A stretch of DNA of 64,000 bases from Burkholderiales bacterium (GCA_028868995.1 JAGWTH010000020.1:1-64000); one strand, 5' to 3'; counted from the first letter of the stretch, positions 28,121 to 37,682 are shown. Notes: generated by a model not told the origin, from the sequence alone. Program-made: numbers and translations.

Positions 28121-29809
28121 TTGGCCGACACCACGCTTTCCTTCCAGGCCGCGCGGCAGTTCCTGCTGGAACACCGCAGCGACTACCGCGCCGCCGTCGC
28201 CGGCTTCCGGTGGCCTGAACTGAATACTTTCAACTGGGCCCTGGACCACTTCGACGCGCTGGCGAGCGACCAGCCCGCGCTGTGGATCGTCAGGGACGGC
28301 GGCGGCGAGGAAAAGCATTCCTTCCGCGAGATGTCCGAGCGTTCCAACCGGGTGGCCAACTGGCTGCGCGCGCAAGGCGTGCGCCGCGGCGACCGCGTAC
28401 TGCTGATGCTGGGCAACGAGCTGGCGTTGTGGGAGTCCATGCTGGCGCTCATGAAGCTGGGCGCGGTGATGATCCCGGCGACCACGCTGCTGGCGCGCGA
28501 CGACATCCAGGACCGGCTGGACCGCGGCCACGTCCGCCACGTCATCTGCGGCGCGGCGAACGTCGGGAAGTTCGACGGCGTCGCCGGCAGCTTCACGCGC
28601 ATCGCCGTGGGGCAGGCGCCCGGCTGGCTCGATTTCGGGGACAGCCGCTCGGCCTCGCCGCGGTACGTGCCGGAGGCGCCGACGCCGGCGGGCGACCCGA
28701 TGCTGCTGTACTTCACCTCCGGCACCACCTCCAAGCCCAAGCTGGTACTGCACAGCCACCAGAGCTACCCGGTCGGCCACCTGTCCACCATGTACTGGAT
28801 CGGCGTGCAGCCCGGTGACGTGCACCTGAACATCTCGTCGCCCGGCTGGGGCAAGCATGCCTGGAGCAGCTTCTTCGCCCCCTGGAACGCGGGCGCCTGC
28901 ATCTTCGTCTACCAGTACGAGCGCTTCGACGCGCCCACCCTGCTGGACGTGCTCGTGCGCCACGGCATCTCCTCCTTCTGCGCGCCGCCCACCGTCTGGC
29001 GCATGCTCATCCAGCAGGACCTGGGCGCCTGGAAGGTGCGGGTGCGCGAGGCCCTGAGCGCGGGCGAGCCGCTGAACCCCGAGGTGATCGAGCGCGTGCG
29101 CGAGGCCTGGGGCGTCACCATCCGCGACGGCTTCGGGCAGACGGAGACCACCTGCGTCGTCGGCAACAGCCCCCGCCAGCCGCTGAAGATGGGCAGCATG
29201 GGCCGCCCCATGCCCGGCTACCCCGTGGTGCTGCTGGACGAGGACGGGAATCCGTCCGACCAGGGCGAACTGTGCCTCGCGCTGGCGCAGCGGCCCTTGG
29301 GCCTCATGCTCGGTTATGCCGACGACCCGGCGAAGACCGCCGACGTGCAGCGCGACGGCCATTACCACACGGGCGACGTCGCCTCGCGCGACGGGGAGGG
29401 CTACATCACCTACGTCGGCCGCGCCGACGACGTGTTCAAGTCCTCGGACTACCGCCTGAGCCCCTTCGAGCTCGAATCGGTGCTGCTGGAGCATCCCGCC
29501 GTGGCCGAGGCCGCCGTGATCCCGAGCCCCGACCCGCTGCGCCTGGCCGTGCCCAAGGCCGTCATCGTGCTGGCGGCCGGCACCGGCGCGGACCGCGCGA
29601 CGGCCCTGTCCATCCTGGCCTTCTGCCGCGAGCGGCTCGCGCCGTACAAGCGCATCCGCCGCATCGAGTTCGCCGAACTGCCCAAGACCATCTCCGGCAA
29701 GATCCAGCGCGGCAAGCTGCGCCGCGCCGAGGAGGAGCGCCGCGCGGGCGGCGGGCGCGGGGCGGCGGAGTACTGGGACGAGGACTTCGCGGAGCTGAAA
29801 GGGCGCTAG
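28121..29809 (+). CDS. AMP-dependent acyl-CoA synthetase (acetyl-CoA synthetase-like)
   Basis: 562 residues from a TTG start that has ACAGGAGA just upstream; the frame is open to 27944 and an ATG lies at 28070, but neither has such a ribosome site. Activates a carboxylic acid to the acyl-CoA with ATP. Motifs: LLYFTSGTTSKPKLV (P-loop-like, near residue 197), DGFGQTETT (adenine site), HTGDVASRDGEGYI, and the C-terminal catalytic lysine block ELPKTISGKIQR. Overall it resembles medium-chain or acetoacetyl-type ADP-ligases rather than classical Acs, because it is shorter. Its stop and that of the convergent FRG gene share the palindrome CTAG. Substrate unknown. Confidence 0.9.
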   Translation: MADTTLSFQAARQFLLEHRSDYRAAVAGFRWPELNTFNWALDHFDALASDQPALWIVRDGGGEEKHSFREMSERSNRVANWLRAQGVRRGDRVLLMLGNELALWESMLALMKLGAVMIPATTLLARDDIQDRLDRGHVRHVICGAANVGKFDGVAGSFTRIAVGQAPGWLDFGDSRSASPRYVPEAPTPAGDPMLLYFTSGTTSKPKLVLHSHQSYPVGHLSTMYWIGVQPGDVHLNISSPGWGKHAWSSFFAPWNAGACIFVYQYERFDAPTLLDVLVRHGISSFCAPPTVWRMLIQQDLGAWKVRVREALSAGEPLNPEVIERVREAWGVTIRDGFGQTETTCVVGNSPRQPLKMGSMGRPMPGYPVVLLDEDGNPSDQGELCLALAQRPLGLMLGYADDPAKTADVQRDGHYHTGDVASRDGEGYITYVGRADDVFKSSDYRLSPFELESVLLEHPAVAEAAVIPSPDPLRLAVPKAVIVLAAGTGADRATALSILAFCRERLAPYKRIRRIEFAELPKTISGKIQRGKLRRAEEERRAGGGRGAAEYWDEDFAELKGR

Positions 29810-30609
29810 TCCTGCGGGTGCGTGCGCTCGTAGTCCTCCACCAGCCGGTCCCAGATCGCCTCCAGCTCGTAGCTGACCGAGCGCGCCAGGCCGTCGAGGT
29901 CGGGGAACAGCGTGGCGTAGGTGACGTTCATGCGGTAGAGCGCGCGCATGGCCTCGTCGCGCATGGACAGCGGCAGGACGAACTTGGTGAGCAGCGTGCC
30001 GGAGCCGCCGTAGTGCTCCAGGATCGCATCCAGCGGCTGGTCCAGCACGCCCGGCAGCACGAACAGGCCCGACTGCGCCACCAGCCGGCTGTCCATCTCC
30101 GACGGTTCGCCGAACCACAGCAGCGGCAGCTTGTTGCCCGAGAAGTAGCGCTCGAAGTTGCCGGGAACGCGCGGGTCGACCTGCGTGCGCGTCAGCGCGG
30201 GGTCGAAGTCCGGCGCCCGGTGCCAGAGGTCCGGGGTGTTGAGCGCGAACACCGCGACGTCGCTCGAGGCGCTTTCCAGCGCGAAGAACGCCGCCACGAA
30301 GGGCGACTTGGTGAAATCGAGCAGGCGGGTGGCGGCGCCGTGGTGCTGCATCAGCGCCAGGCAGCGCAGGTCATCGTCCAGCGCCGTGCGGTCGTGCAGG
30401 TGGATGTGCGCCTTGCGGCGGAAGATGCGCATCGCGCGCGCCTCGCGCAGCGGCCACAGGCGCGCTTCGGGGCTGAACTCCTGGAGCCGCCGCGTGAGCG
30501 AAGGCACCAGGGGCCAGTCCGCGGAAACATGGCCGCGGAAGGCCCAGCCCTGCAGGGCATCGGTGTGCTCGACGAATTCGGACCACCGGGAGAGGGTGAG
30601 GACTTTCAA
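29806..30609 (-). CDS. FRG-domain protein
   Basis: 267 residues from a TTG start with GGAAGGAG seven bases ahead, which is why it is preferred to 30834. The FRG domain is visible as WAFRGH near residue 22, then LMQHHGAATRLLDFTKSPFVAAFFAL near residues 93-118, the two conserved blocks. FRG proteins are of unknown biochemical function, are scattered widely and turn up in defence-like and phage contexts. Here there are no neighbours of that kind: an acyl-CoA synthetase lies convergent, and the idonate dehydrogenase gene ends 35 bases downstream of the start on the other side. I cannot say what it does. Confidence 0.85.
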   Translation of the reverse strand: MKVLTLSRWSEFVEHTDALQGWAFRGHVSADWPLVPSLTRRLQEFSPEARLWPLREARAMRIFRRKAHIHLHDRTALDDDLRCLALMQHHGAATRLLDFTKSPFVAAFFALESASSDVAVFALNTPDLWHRAPDFDPALTRTQVDPRVPGNFERYFSGNKLPLLWFGEPSEMDSRLVAQSGLFVLPGVLDQPLDAILEHYGGSGTLLTKFVLPLSMRDEAMRALYRMNVTYATLFPDLDGLARSVSYELEAIWDRLVEDYERTHPQD

Positions 30610-30644
30610 GCGCGACTCCTTCCGGCGAATGATGCGCCGCGCTA

Positions 30645-31733
30645 TCAGCCCGCCGCTTCGTCGAAGGCGAGCAGCATCTTCATCGCCCGCTTGCGGTCGC
30701 CGGCCAGCTCGAAGGCCTCGCGGGCCTGCCGCACCGGGAAGGCCCCGGTGATCATGGGGCGCATGTCCACGCGCCCCTCGTTGATCAGGCGCACCGCCAG
30801 CGCGAACTCGGCATGGAAGCGGAAGCTGCCGCACACCGAGAGTTCCTTCGCGACCACCACGTTCTGCGGCAGGCTGACGTCACCGCCCAGCCCCAGCTGC
30901 ACGACGATGCCGCGCGGGCGCATCACCTCCAGGCCGGCGCGCAGGGCCCGCTCGTTGCCGCTGCATTCCAGCATGACGTCGAAGGTGCCCTTGTCGCCGC
31001 TGAAGCGTGCCACCCAGCCGGGATCGGCCGCGACGTTGATGGTGCGGTGCGCACCCATGGCCCGCGCCACCGCCAGCGTCTCGTCGGTGAGGTCCACCGC
31101 GGTGATTTCCGCGGCGCCGTGCACGCGGGCCGCCGCGACGGCCAGCGCACCGATCGGCCCGCAGCCGGAGACCAGCACCTTCTTGCCGAGCAGCGAGCCG
31201 GCGCGCGCGACGCCGTGCAGCCCCACCGAGAAGGGCTCGGCCAGCGCCGCATGCTGCAGCGGCACGTGCGCGGCGACCGTCTCGCACTGCACCGCGTCGC
31301 AGGTGAGCAGGGTGCGAAACGCGCCTTCCACGTGCGGGTCGCGCATCGCGCTGCCGTAGAAGCGCATGTCCAGGCACTGGTTGGGCAGCCCCTCCAGGCA
31401 GTAGCGGCAGCGGCCGCAGGGCCGGCTCGGGTTCACCGCCACGCGGTCGCCCGGCCGCACGCGCGTGACGTCGCCGGCCACTTCGGCCACCGTGCCCGCC
31501 ACCTCGTGGCCCAGCGTCATCGGTCGCTTGATGCGCACGGTGCCGAAGCCGCCCTGGTGGAAGTAGTGCAGGTCCGAGCCGCAGATACCGCCGTAGCCGA
31601 CCCGCACGCGCACCTGTCCGGGCCCCAGGGGTTCGACTTCGCGCTCGTCGAGGCGCAGGTCCTCGGGCGCATGGATCACCACGCACAGGCAGGCCAGGCG
31701 CGCGGCCTGCTGCAGGGGTCTTCCGTCGTCCAT
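30645..31733 (-). CDS. L-idonate 5-dehydrogenase-like zinc alcohol dehydrogenase
   Basis: 362 residues. Zinc-dependent medium-chain dehydrogenase. Catalytic zinc ligands are in ICGSDLHYFH and GHEVAG; the structural zinc loop is complete (CGRCRYCLEGLPNQC). A Rossmann motif GCGPIGALAV lies near residue 185. The GICGSDLHY--HG--G pattern and length match IdnD, which oxidises L-idonate to 5-keto-D-gluconate. It starts 8 bases after an SDR gene of gluconate 5-dehydrogenase type, the matching second step, which supports the assignment. Other polyol substrates remain possible. Confidence 0.85.
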   Translation of the reverse strand: MDDGRPLQQAARLACLCVVIHAPEDLRLDEREVEPLGPGQVRVRVGYGGICGSDLHYFHQGGFGTVRIKRPMTLGHEVAGTVAEVAGDVTRVRPGDRVAVNPSRPCGRCRYCLEGLPNQCLDMRFYGSAMRDPHVEGAFRTLLTCDAVQCETVAAHVPLQHAALAEPFSVGLHGVARAGSLLGKKVLVSGCGPIGALAVAAARVHGAAEITAVDLTDETLAVARAMGAHRTINVAADPGWVARFSGDKGTFDVMLECSGNERALRAGLEVMRPRGIVVQLGLGGDVSLPQNVVVAKELSVCGSFRFHAEFALAVRLINEGRVDMRPMITGAFPVRQAREAFELAGDRKRAMKMLLAFDEAAG

Positions 31734-31741
31734 GAGGATTC

Positions 31742-32509
31742 CTAAAGGCTGGCGGTGATGCCGCCGTCGACGTACAGGATGTGGCCGTTGACGAAGCTCG
31801 ACGCGTCGCTGGCCAGGAACACCGCCGCGCCGGCGAGTTCGTCGACCTCGCCCCAGCGGCCGGCCGGCGTGCGCTTCGCCAGCCAGTCGGTGAAGGCCGC
31901 GTCGGCGACCAGCGCCTGCGTGAGCTCGGTCTTGAAATAGCCGGGGCCGAGACCGTTGACCTGGATGCCGTGGCGCCCCAGGTCGATGGCCATGCCCTTG
32001 GTCAGCATCTTCACCGCGCCCTTGGTCGCCGCGTAGGGCGCGATGCCGGGGCGGCCCAGCTCGCTCTGCACCGAGCAGATGTTGATGATCTTGCCGCGGC
32101 CGCGCGGGATCATGCGCTGCGCCACCGAGCGGCCGACGAGGAACACGCTGTCGATGTTGGTGGCCGAGAGCCGGCGCCAGGCGTCCACCGGGAATTCGGC
32201 GAAGGGCGCGCGGTGCTGCATGCCGGCGTTGTTCACCAGGATGTCGATCGGCCCGACCGATGCCTCGACCTCGGCCACGCCCGCCTCCACGGCCTGCGGG
32301 TCGGTCACGTCGAAGGCCACGGCGCGCACGTCGTGGCCGCTGGCGGCCAGCGCGGCGCGCGCCTGCTCCAGCCGGCCGGCGTCGCGCGCATTGAGCACCA
32401 CGCGGGCGCCGGCCGCGGCGAGGCCCGCGGCCAGCGCGAAGCCGATGCCCTTGCTGGAGCCGGTGATCAGGGCCGTGCGGCCGGTGAGGTCGAAGAGCGG
32501 GGTGGACAT
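31742..32509 (-). CDS. Short-chain dehydrogenase, probable gluconate 5-dehydrogenase
   Basis: 255 residues, classical SDR. Cofactor motif TGSSKGIG near residue 17, NNAG near 92, catalytic Ser in ICSVQSELG and YAATKG with the Tyr/Lys pair, and the C-terminal NGHILYVDGGITASL typical of IdnO-like enzymes. It should reduce 5-ketogluconate to gluconate (or the reverse). It lies immediately upstream of the idonate dehydrogenase-like gene in the same direction, so the pair may form a small idonate/gluconate operon. No transporter or regulator for it is nearby. Confidence 0.87.
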   Translation of the reverse strand: MSTPLFDLTGRTALITGSSKGIGFALAAGLAAAGARVVLNARDAGRLEQARAALAASGHDVRAVAFDVTDPQAVEAGVAEVEASVGPIDILVNNAGMQHRAPFAEFPVDAWRRLSATNIDSVFLVGRSVAQRMIPRGRGKIINICSVQSELGRPGIAPYAATKGAVKMLTKGMAIDLGRHGIQVNGLGPGYFKTELTQALVADAAFTDWLAKRTPAGRWGEVDELAGAAVFLASDASSFVNGHILYVDGGITASL

Positions 32510-32607
32510 GGCTCCAGCTTACTGCAGTGCGCCCTCGGGACCGACCCGGTGGGCGGGTCGCCGCGGATGGTGTCCAATGGCCCGGTCACCATTTTCCTGG
32601 ATGCCCC

Positions 32608-33831
32608 ATGAAACTGCGGAAGATCGCCCTCGGCCTGCTGGTCGCCGTCGTGGTGGCCGGCACTGCCGGCTGGTTCAGCCTCGACAAGGAGACGCGCGGG
32701 CTGCTGGCGACCTTTCCCACCAACCGCGACCTGCTGTTCTGGAGCCAGACCCAGCGCGACGCGGCCTTCCGCGCGCTGGACCGCCTGCCGATCCTGGCCA
32801 AGGCGCGCGCCGTGGCGGCGGGCGGCACCGTGCGGCCGCTGCCGCCGGGGCCGCCGCTGAAGCTGCCGCTGGACGTCGACGCCTACATGGCCGGCCAGCG
32901 CAGCGCTGCCCTGCTGGTCGTCCAGGACGGCAAGCTGCGCCTGGAGAAGTACGGGCTGGACTTCGACCGCCACGGGCGCTGGACCAGCTTCTCGGTCGCC
33001 AAGTCCTTCACTTCCACGCTGGTGGGCGCGGCCGTGCGCGACGGCTACATCCACAGCATGGACGACAAGGTCAGCACCTACATCCCGCAGATGAAGGGAT
33101 CGGCCTACGACGACGTCACGGTGCGTGAGCTGCTGACGATGACCTCCGGCGTGCGCTGGAACGAGGACTACGCCGACCCGAAGTCGGACGTGGCGCAGTT
33201 CAACAACTACCAGCCGGCCCAGGGCGTGCCCGCGATCGTGGACTACCTGCGCCGCCTGCCGCGGGCCGCGCCGCCCGGAACGCACTGGCACTACAGCACG
33301 GGCGAGACCAACCTGGTGGGCATCCTGCTGGAGAACGCCATCCGCAAGCCCCTGGCCGACTACCTGTCGGAGAAGATCTGGAAGCCGGTGGGCATGGAGC
33401 AGCAGGCCACCTGGATCCTGAGCAAGACCGGGCAGGAGATCAGCGGCTGCTGCATCTAGGCCACCTCGCGCGACTACGCCCGCATGGGGCTGTTCATCCT
33501 GGACGGCGCCCGAGTCCACGGGCAGAGCATCCTGCCCGACGGCTGGCTGGCCGAGGCGACGAGCAAGCGCGCCGACATCGCCCAGCCGGGCCGCGGCTAC
33601 GGCTATCTCTGGTGGACCTACGACGACGGCAGCTTCGCCGCGCGCGGCATCTTCGGTCAGGGCATCTTCATCGACCCGAAGCGCAAGCTGGTGATCGTCT
33701 CCAACGCCGACTGGGCCGGCGGCGCGCGCGATCCGGCGGCCAGCGAAGCCCGCGAACGCTTCTACAAGGCGGTGCAGAAGGCCGTCGACGACGAAGCCGC
33801 CGCCAAGGCGGGGGCGACCCCGGCGCAGTGA
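32608..33831 (+). pseudogene. Serine hydrolase (beta-lactamase/DD-peptidase fold) interrupted by one amber codon
   Basis: From the ATG at 32608 the frame encodes a membrane-anchored serine hydrolase (hydrophobic residues 5-22) with the catalytic S-x-x-K (SVAKSF) and Y-S-T (HYSTGETN) motifs. A single TAG at 33457-33459 interrupts it after GCCI, yet the same frame continues with family-typical sequence (ATSRDYARMG, RGYGYLWW, GIFGQGIFIDP) to 33831. One base change from CAG would restore about 407 residues. No frameshift is present. It is either a recent nonsense mutation, a sequencing error, or a real readthrough; the rest of the gene shows no decay. A class C beta-lactamase-like or peptidase role would be normal for the intact protein. 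Confidence 0.8.
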
Positions 33832-33881
33832 CGCGTGCGGCGGTGCCGGCCGGCCCGCCGGCGCACGTACACTCGCGGGCC

Positions 33882-33995
33882 GTGACCGCTGCCGAAATGC
33901 TCCTGTTCGCCGAATCCTGGGCCTACCGCCTCGGCGGCTTCGTGGTCCTGAACATCCTCGACGACCCGGCCTGGCTGGCGATGATCTTCTGTTGA
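33882..33995 (+). CDS. Possible 37-residue membrane-associated peptide
   Basis: A GTG-started frame whose translation is tidy and hydrophobic at the end (GGFVVLNILDDPAWLAMIF). It begins 50 bases after the serine hydrolase. No clear ribosome site and no recognised family, so it may be only chance. Confidence 0.25.
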   Translation: MTAAEMLLFAESWAYRLGGFVVLNILDDPAWLAMIFC

Positions 33996-34008
33996 AGGCT
34001 GCGCGCGC

Positions 34009-34230
34009 TCAGGTGACCAGCGCGTGGTGGGCCTCGATCGCCGCCTTGGCCTCCTCGATGGCCGCCAGCTCCAGCTTCCGGCTGCCCCACCTCGGCCGAC
34101 CCACGTAGCTGGTCACGGAGGTCACGCGCTTGACCACCCTGCCGCCGCAGCGGATGGTGTAACTGCCCTGGCGGTCGGCCTCGATCTCGTAGGCCGAGCC
34201 GCCGCTGCTGCTGACGTACTCGATCTTCAT
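34009..34230 (-). CDS. Small conserved-looking protein of unknown function
   Basis: 73 residues. Not recognised. It starts MKIEYVSS and reads as a compact beta-rich segment (YEIEADRQGSYTIRCGGRVVKRV) followed by an amphipathic helix rich in Ala/Glu (ELAAIEEAKAAIEAHH). One cysteine. No signal peptide or membrane helix, so it should be cytoplasmic. Third positions are strongly GC-biased, as in real genes here. It lies convergent to the broken serine hydrolase, with nothing on the opposite strand that looks better. Confidence 0.6.
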   Translation of the reverse strand: MKIEYVSSSGGSAYEIEADRQGSYTIRCGGRVVKRVTSVTSYVGRPRWGSRKLELAAIEEAKAAIEAHHALVT

Positions 34231-34317
34231 GCGCGCATTCTCGCGCGCGCACGGCCGGCTTCGGGGGCGGATACGCGCCCTTACGCGCCTTACGATCGCG
34301 CCCGGGGTCGCCGAGGC

Positions 34318-34662
34318 TCAGGCCAGCGCGACGGACTGCGCGCCGATCATGCGCAGGCAACGCCGGCGCAGGCCTTCGACGGCGGCCAGGTGCTCGTGCA
34401 GCGCGCTCGCGGCCACTCCGGTGCGGCTGCAAAGCGCCTGCAGCAGCCGGGCGCGGGAGACGACGACCGCCACCCACGAGACGGACAGTTTCGGCAGCGA
34501 CGCGCCCATCAGCCTCAGCTCGCCGAACTGCTCCTGCAGCCGGCGCAGCAGGGTCGGGTCGCGCCAGCCCTCGGCCAGCGCCCGCCAATCCATCTCGTAC
34601 CTTTCCAGCGCCGCCGCGAGCTTGAACGTCACCACCCGGGCGGGGAAATCCTTCATCTGCAT
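34318..34662 (-). CDS. Small protein of unknown function, helical
   Basis: 114 residues. Not recognised. The ATG at 34662 has GGGAGA ahead of it, so the longer frame to 34995 is rejected. No signal peptide. The sequence is mostly predicted helix, rich in Ala, Leu and Arg (VVSRARLLQALCSRTG, AVEGLRRRCLRMIG), with two cysteines. Possibly a nucleic-acid- or membrane-associated protein, but nothing specific shows. It is divergent from the acyltransferase gene, with 141 bases between the two starts. Confidence 0.6.
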   Translation of the reverse strand: MQMKDFPARVVTFKLAAALERYEMDWRALAEGWRDPTLLRRLQEQFGELRLMGASLPKLSVSWVAVVVSRARLLQALCSRTGVAASALHEHLAAVEGLRRRCLRMIGAQSVALA

Positions 34663-34803
34663 TCGTTCTCCCTGGTGGCACGAATGTAGGTCGAAGAGCG
34701 GACGATTCCAGAGGGAAAACGGGTCGTTACCGCTCCGGATGTAAATGGCCGCCGCGAGCGACAATGCCGGGTTGGCAAGAGGGCGGGGACGTCGAAGGTG
34801 AAG

Positions 34804-35910
34804 ATGGATGGCTCGCGCGCCGCGGCAGGGCGCGTTCACGGGTGGCATCTCCTGCGGGGTGCGTGCGCCCTGGCGGTGGCTTCGTACCACCTGCTGCTGT
34901 GGACCGGCACCGCCGCGCCCTGGGCCTGGGGCTCGTACGGCGTGTACCTGTTCTTCATCCTGTCCGGGGCGTCGCTCGCCTACACCTATTCGCACGCGCA
35001 GCAGGCAGGCGCGTTGTCATGGCGCGCATTCCTGTGGGCCCGCTACGTACGGCTGGCGCCGCTGTACCTGCTGGCGATACTGCTGTCGCTGCCGCTGCAC
35101 CTGAGCCCGCATGCGGCGGGCAGCGCCCCGTGGTGGCGCCAGGCCGCCCTCAACGCCAGCCTGCTGCACGGACTGGTCGACCCGGTCGCCAACGAGATGG
35201 TGATCGGCGGCTGGTCGCTCGGCGTGGAGGTGGCCTTCTACCTGGCCTTCCCCTGGCTGCTGGGCGCGCTGTTGCGGCCCCGGCTGCGCTGGCTGGTCCT
35301 CGCGGCGGCGGCCGGCCTGCAGGCCGGGTGGATCCTGCGCACGATCGGTTCCGCCCAGGGCTACGCGGGCGCCAGCGGCCTGTACCACCAGGTGCCCGCC
35401 TTCGCCGCCTATTTCCTGGGGGGCTGCGCGCTGGGCGTGGCTCACGCGCGCCACGCGGGCCGCCCGCTCGCGCCGCGGGCCGCGCTGCCGGCGCTGGCCG
35501 GTGCCTTCGCCGCGCTGCTGCTGCAGTCCACCGGCCGGCAGGGCGACGAGCTGCTCGGGTGGCGGGGCGTCCTCCTGCCCTTGCTGTGCTTCGCGCTGGT
35601 GGCCTTGGCGGGGCGCATGCAGGTCGACGGGCGCCTGCGGCGGCTTGCCGAGTCCGCCGGCGACGCGACCTACGGCCTGTACCTGCTGCACCCGGTGCTC
35701 TATTTCTCGGCCGCGTACTTCCTGTTCCCGGCGCTGGGCGTGCAGCCGCAGCGCTGGGGCCTGCCGGCGCGCGCGGCCTTCCTGCTGGCGCTGGGGGCGT
35801 GCGCCTGGGGCCTGGCCCTGCTGCTGGAGCGCCGGTTCGAGCGCCCGCTGCGCAACCGCGCGCGCCGCTGGTTCGCCGCACCGCGGGCCGCCTGGGCCCG
35901 GGCCGCCTGA
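34804..35910 (+). CDS. Acyltransferase 3 family membrane protein
   Basis: 368 residues with about ten hydrophobic segments. Acyltransferase-3 (OafA/NodX-type) proteins O-acylate surface sugars or other carbohydrates from the cytoplasmic acyl-CoA. The conserved Arg and the catalytic His lie in LLRGACALAVASYH near residues 17-30, and FFILSGASLAY and GWSLGVEVAFYL are the usual blocks. A GTG six bases upstream (34798) is an alternative start; the ATG at 34804 has GAAGG at a better distance. It stands alone, so its acceptor is unknown. Confidence 0.88.
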   Translation: MDGSRAAAGRVHGWHLLRGACALAVASYHLLLWTGTAAPWAWGSYGVYLFFILSGASLAYTYSHAQQAGALSWRAFLWARYVRLAPLYLLAILLSLPLHLSPHAAGSAPWWRQAALNASLLHGLVDPVANEMVIGGWSLGVEVAFYLAFPWLLGALLRPRLRWLVLAAAAGLQAGWILRTIGSAQGYAGASGLYHQVPAFAAYFLGGCALGVAHARHAGRPLAPRAALPALAGAFAALLLQSTGRQGDELLGWRGVLLPLLCFALVALAGRMQVDGRLRRLAESAGDATYGLYLLHPVLYFSAAYFLFPALGVQPQRWGLPARAAFLLALGACAWGLALLLERRFERPLRNRARRWFAAPRAAWARAA

Positions 35911-35917
35911 ACACCCC

Positions 35918-37657
35918 TCAGGCGGTGGTGCCGGGAGGTGCGGCGTCGGCGGCCGGCGGCGGCTCGCCGAACTCCCGCGCGAACGCGTGCCGCATCTGCC
36001 GCACCGAGGAGAAGTGGCCCGTGCCGAGGCCGTCCTCGCGCGCGAGTCCGTGCAGGCCCAGCTGCTGCAGCACCGCGGGGGAAGGGCGCAGGAACTTCAG
36101 CACCACCTGCCGCGCCGCCAGGCTCGCCTGCATCTCCTGCAGCGCCGCACCGGCGGAGAAGTCGATGTCGTCGACCGCGTCGAGGTCCATCACCAGCCAG
36201 CGCAGCGGCGGCGCCGCGGCGCCCACCAGCGCGTCGACTTCCAGCACCATCACCTCCACGTTGGCGTAGTACATCGAGTGGCTGAAGCGGTAGACCAGCA
36301 GGCCCGGCGCGTACTGCTGCCCCGACGCGAGCGGGACCGGCCGGGCATGCCCGTCCTCCCCGCGCGCGAGCACGCTGTTGTGCGGCCGGTAGCCCCTGCG
36401 CACGTGGTCGATCAGCGACAGCAGCATCGCCAGCATGATCGCCTGCTGCACGCCGACGGCCACGACGGCCACCGCGGTGGCCAGCGCGACCCAGAACTCG
36501 GAGCGGCGCACCCGGTGGATGGCGCGCAGCTCCCGCACCTGGACCAGCTCGATGCCGATCACGAACACGACCCCCGCCAGCGCCGCGTCCGGCAGGTGGG
36601 CGATCGGCGCCGTGAGGAACAGCAGCACCAGCACGACCACCGCCACCATCGTGAGGTGGGCGAACTGGCTGCGCCCGCCGGCGGAGTCGACCATCTGGGT
36701 CTTGGTGGGGCTGCCGTTGACGACGAAGGTGCCGGTCAGGGCCGCCCCCGCGTTGGCGAGGCCCAGGGCGACCAGGTCCCGGTTCTCGCTGAATCGCTCG
36801 CCGTATTTCCACGCGTAGGCGCGCGATGTCGCCGCGCTTTGCGTCAGGATGACGACCGCCATCGCGACGGCCGCCGGCGCGAGCAGGTCGATGCGGTCCC
36901 ATGCGTGCGCCAGGGGCGGCAGCGCCGCCGCGGGCAGGCCGCCCTGCAGCGGCCCGACGACGGCCAGCCCGTGGCGGTCCAGTCCGAACCCCCAGCTCGC
37001 GGCCAGCGCCGCCAGCACGGCGAACAGGGGCATGGGCCAGCGCGGGGCCCAGCGGCGCGCCGCCAGGATGGACAGGACGACGCCGCAGCCGATCGCCGCG
37101 TCCGCCCAGCGCAGCGCGTGCAGGTTCGCGAGCGTGCCCAGCAGCCGGCCCCAAGTCCCGCTTCCCTCCACCGTCAGCCCGAGCAGCACCGGCAGTTCGG
37201 CCAGCGCGACCTGAACGCCCACGCCGGTGAGGAAGCCGGCGAGCACGGTGCGCGAGAGGAAGTCGGCCAGGAAGGCGAGGCGCGCCAGCCGCGCCAGCAG
37301 CAGCAGCGCCGCGCTCAGGAGGGCGAGCACGCCCGCCAGCGCCATCCACTCGGCGGAGGCGGGGCGCGCCAGCGGCGCGAGGCTCGCGGCCATGATCGCG
37401 GCGGTGGCCGAATCGGCGCCGACCACCAGGTGGCGGGAGGAACCGAACAGCGCGAACAGCGCCGCCGGGAGCAGCAGCGTGTACAGGCCCGTGACGACCG
37501 GGGTGCCGGCGATGCGCGTGTAGCCCATCACCTCGGGAATGGCGAGCGCGGCCAGCGTGATGCCGGCCAGCAGGTCCCGCAGCAGGCCGGCGCGGGTGAT
37601 GGGCAGCAGCCCCTGCAGCGGGGCGGCGGCCGGCCGGGGGCCCTGCTGCGTCGTCAT
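35918..37657 (-). CDS. SulP-family anion transporter with STAS domain
   Basis: 579 residues. About 11-12 membrane helices (residues 25-440) followed by a C-terminal STAS domain (about 450-565). SulP family opening is visible (DLLAGITLAALAIPEVMGY), and the transmembrane core has LANAGAALTGTFVVNGSPTKTQ. The STAS domain has VMDLDAVDDIDFSAGAAL, an anti-sigma-antagonist-like regulatory fold. Likely a sulfate or other anion importer in the inner membrane; no bicarbonate-specific clue. The gene is convergent with the acyltransferase, 7 bases from its end. Confidence 0.9.
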   Translation of the reverse strand: MTTQQGPRPAAAPLQGLLPITRAGLLRDLLAGITLAALAIPEVMGYTRIAGTPVVTGLYTLLLPAALFALFGSSRHLVVGADSATAAIMAASLAPLARPASAEWMALAGVLALLSAALLLLARLARLAFLADFLSRTVLAGFLTGVGVQVALAELPVLLGLTVEGSGTWGRLLGTLANLHALRWADAAIGCGVVLSILAARRWAPRWPMPLFAVLAALAASWGFGLDRHGLAVVGPLQGGLPAAALPPLAHAWDRIDLLAPAAVAMAVVILTQSAATSRAYAWKYGERFSENRDLVALGLANAGAALTGTFVVNGSPTKTQMVDSAGGRSQFAHLTMVAVVVLVLLFLTAPIAHLPDAALAGVVFVIGIELVQVRELRAIHRVRRSEFWVALATAVAVVAVGVQQAIMLAMLLSLIDHVRRGYRPHNSVLARGEDGHARPVPLASGQQYAPGLLVYRFSHSMYYANVEVMVLEVDALVGAAAPPLRWLVMDLDAVDDIDFSAGAALQEMQASLAARQVVLKFLRPSPAVLQQLGLHGLAREDGLGTGHFSSVRQMRHAFAREFGEPPPAADAAPPGTTA

Positions 37658-37682
37658 GGACGCGAGGATAGCGCCGGACGCT

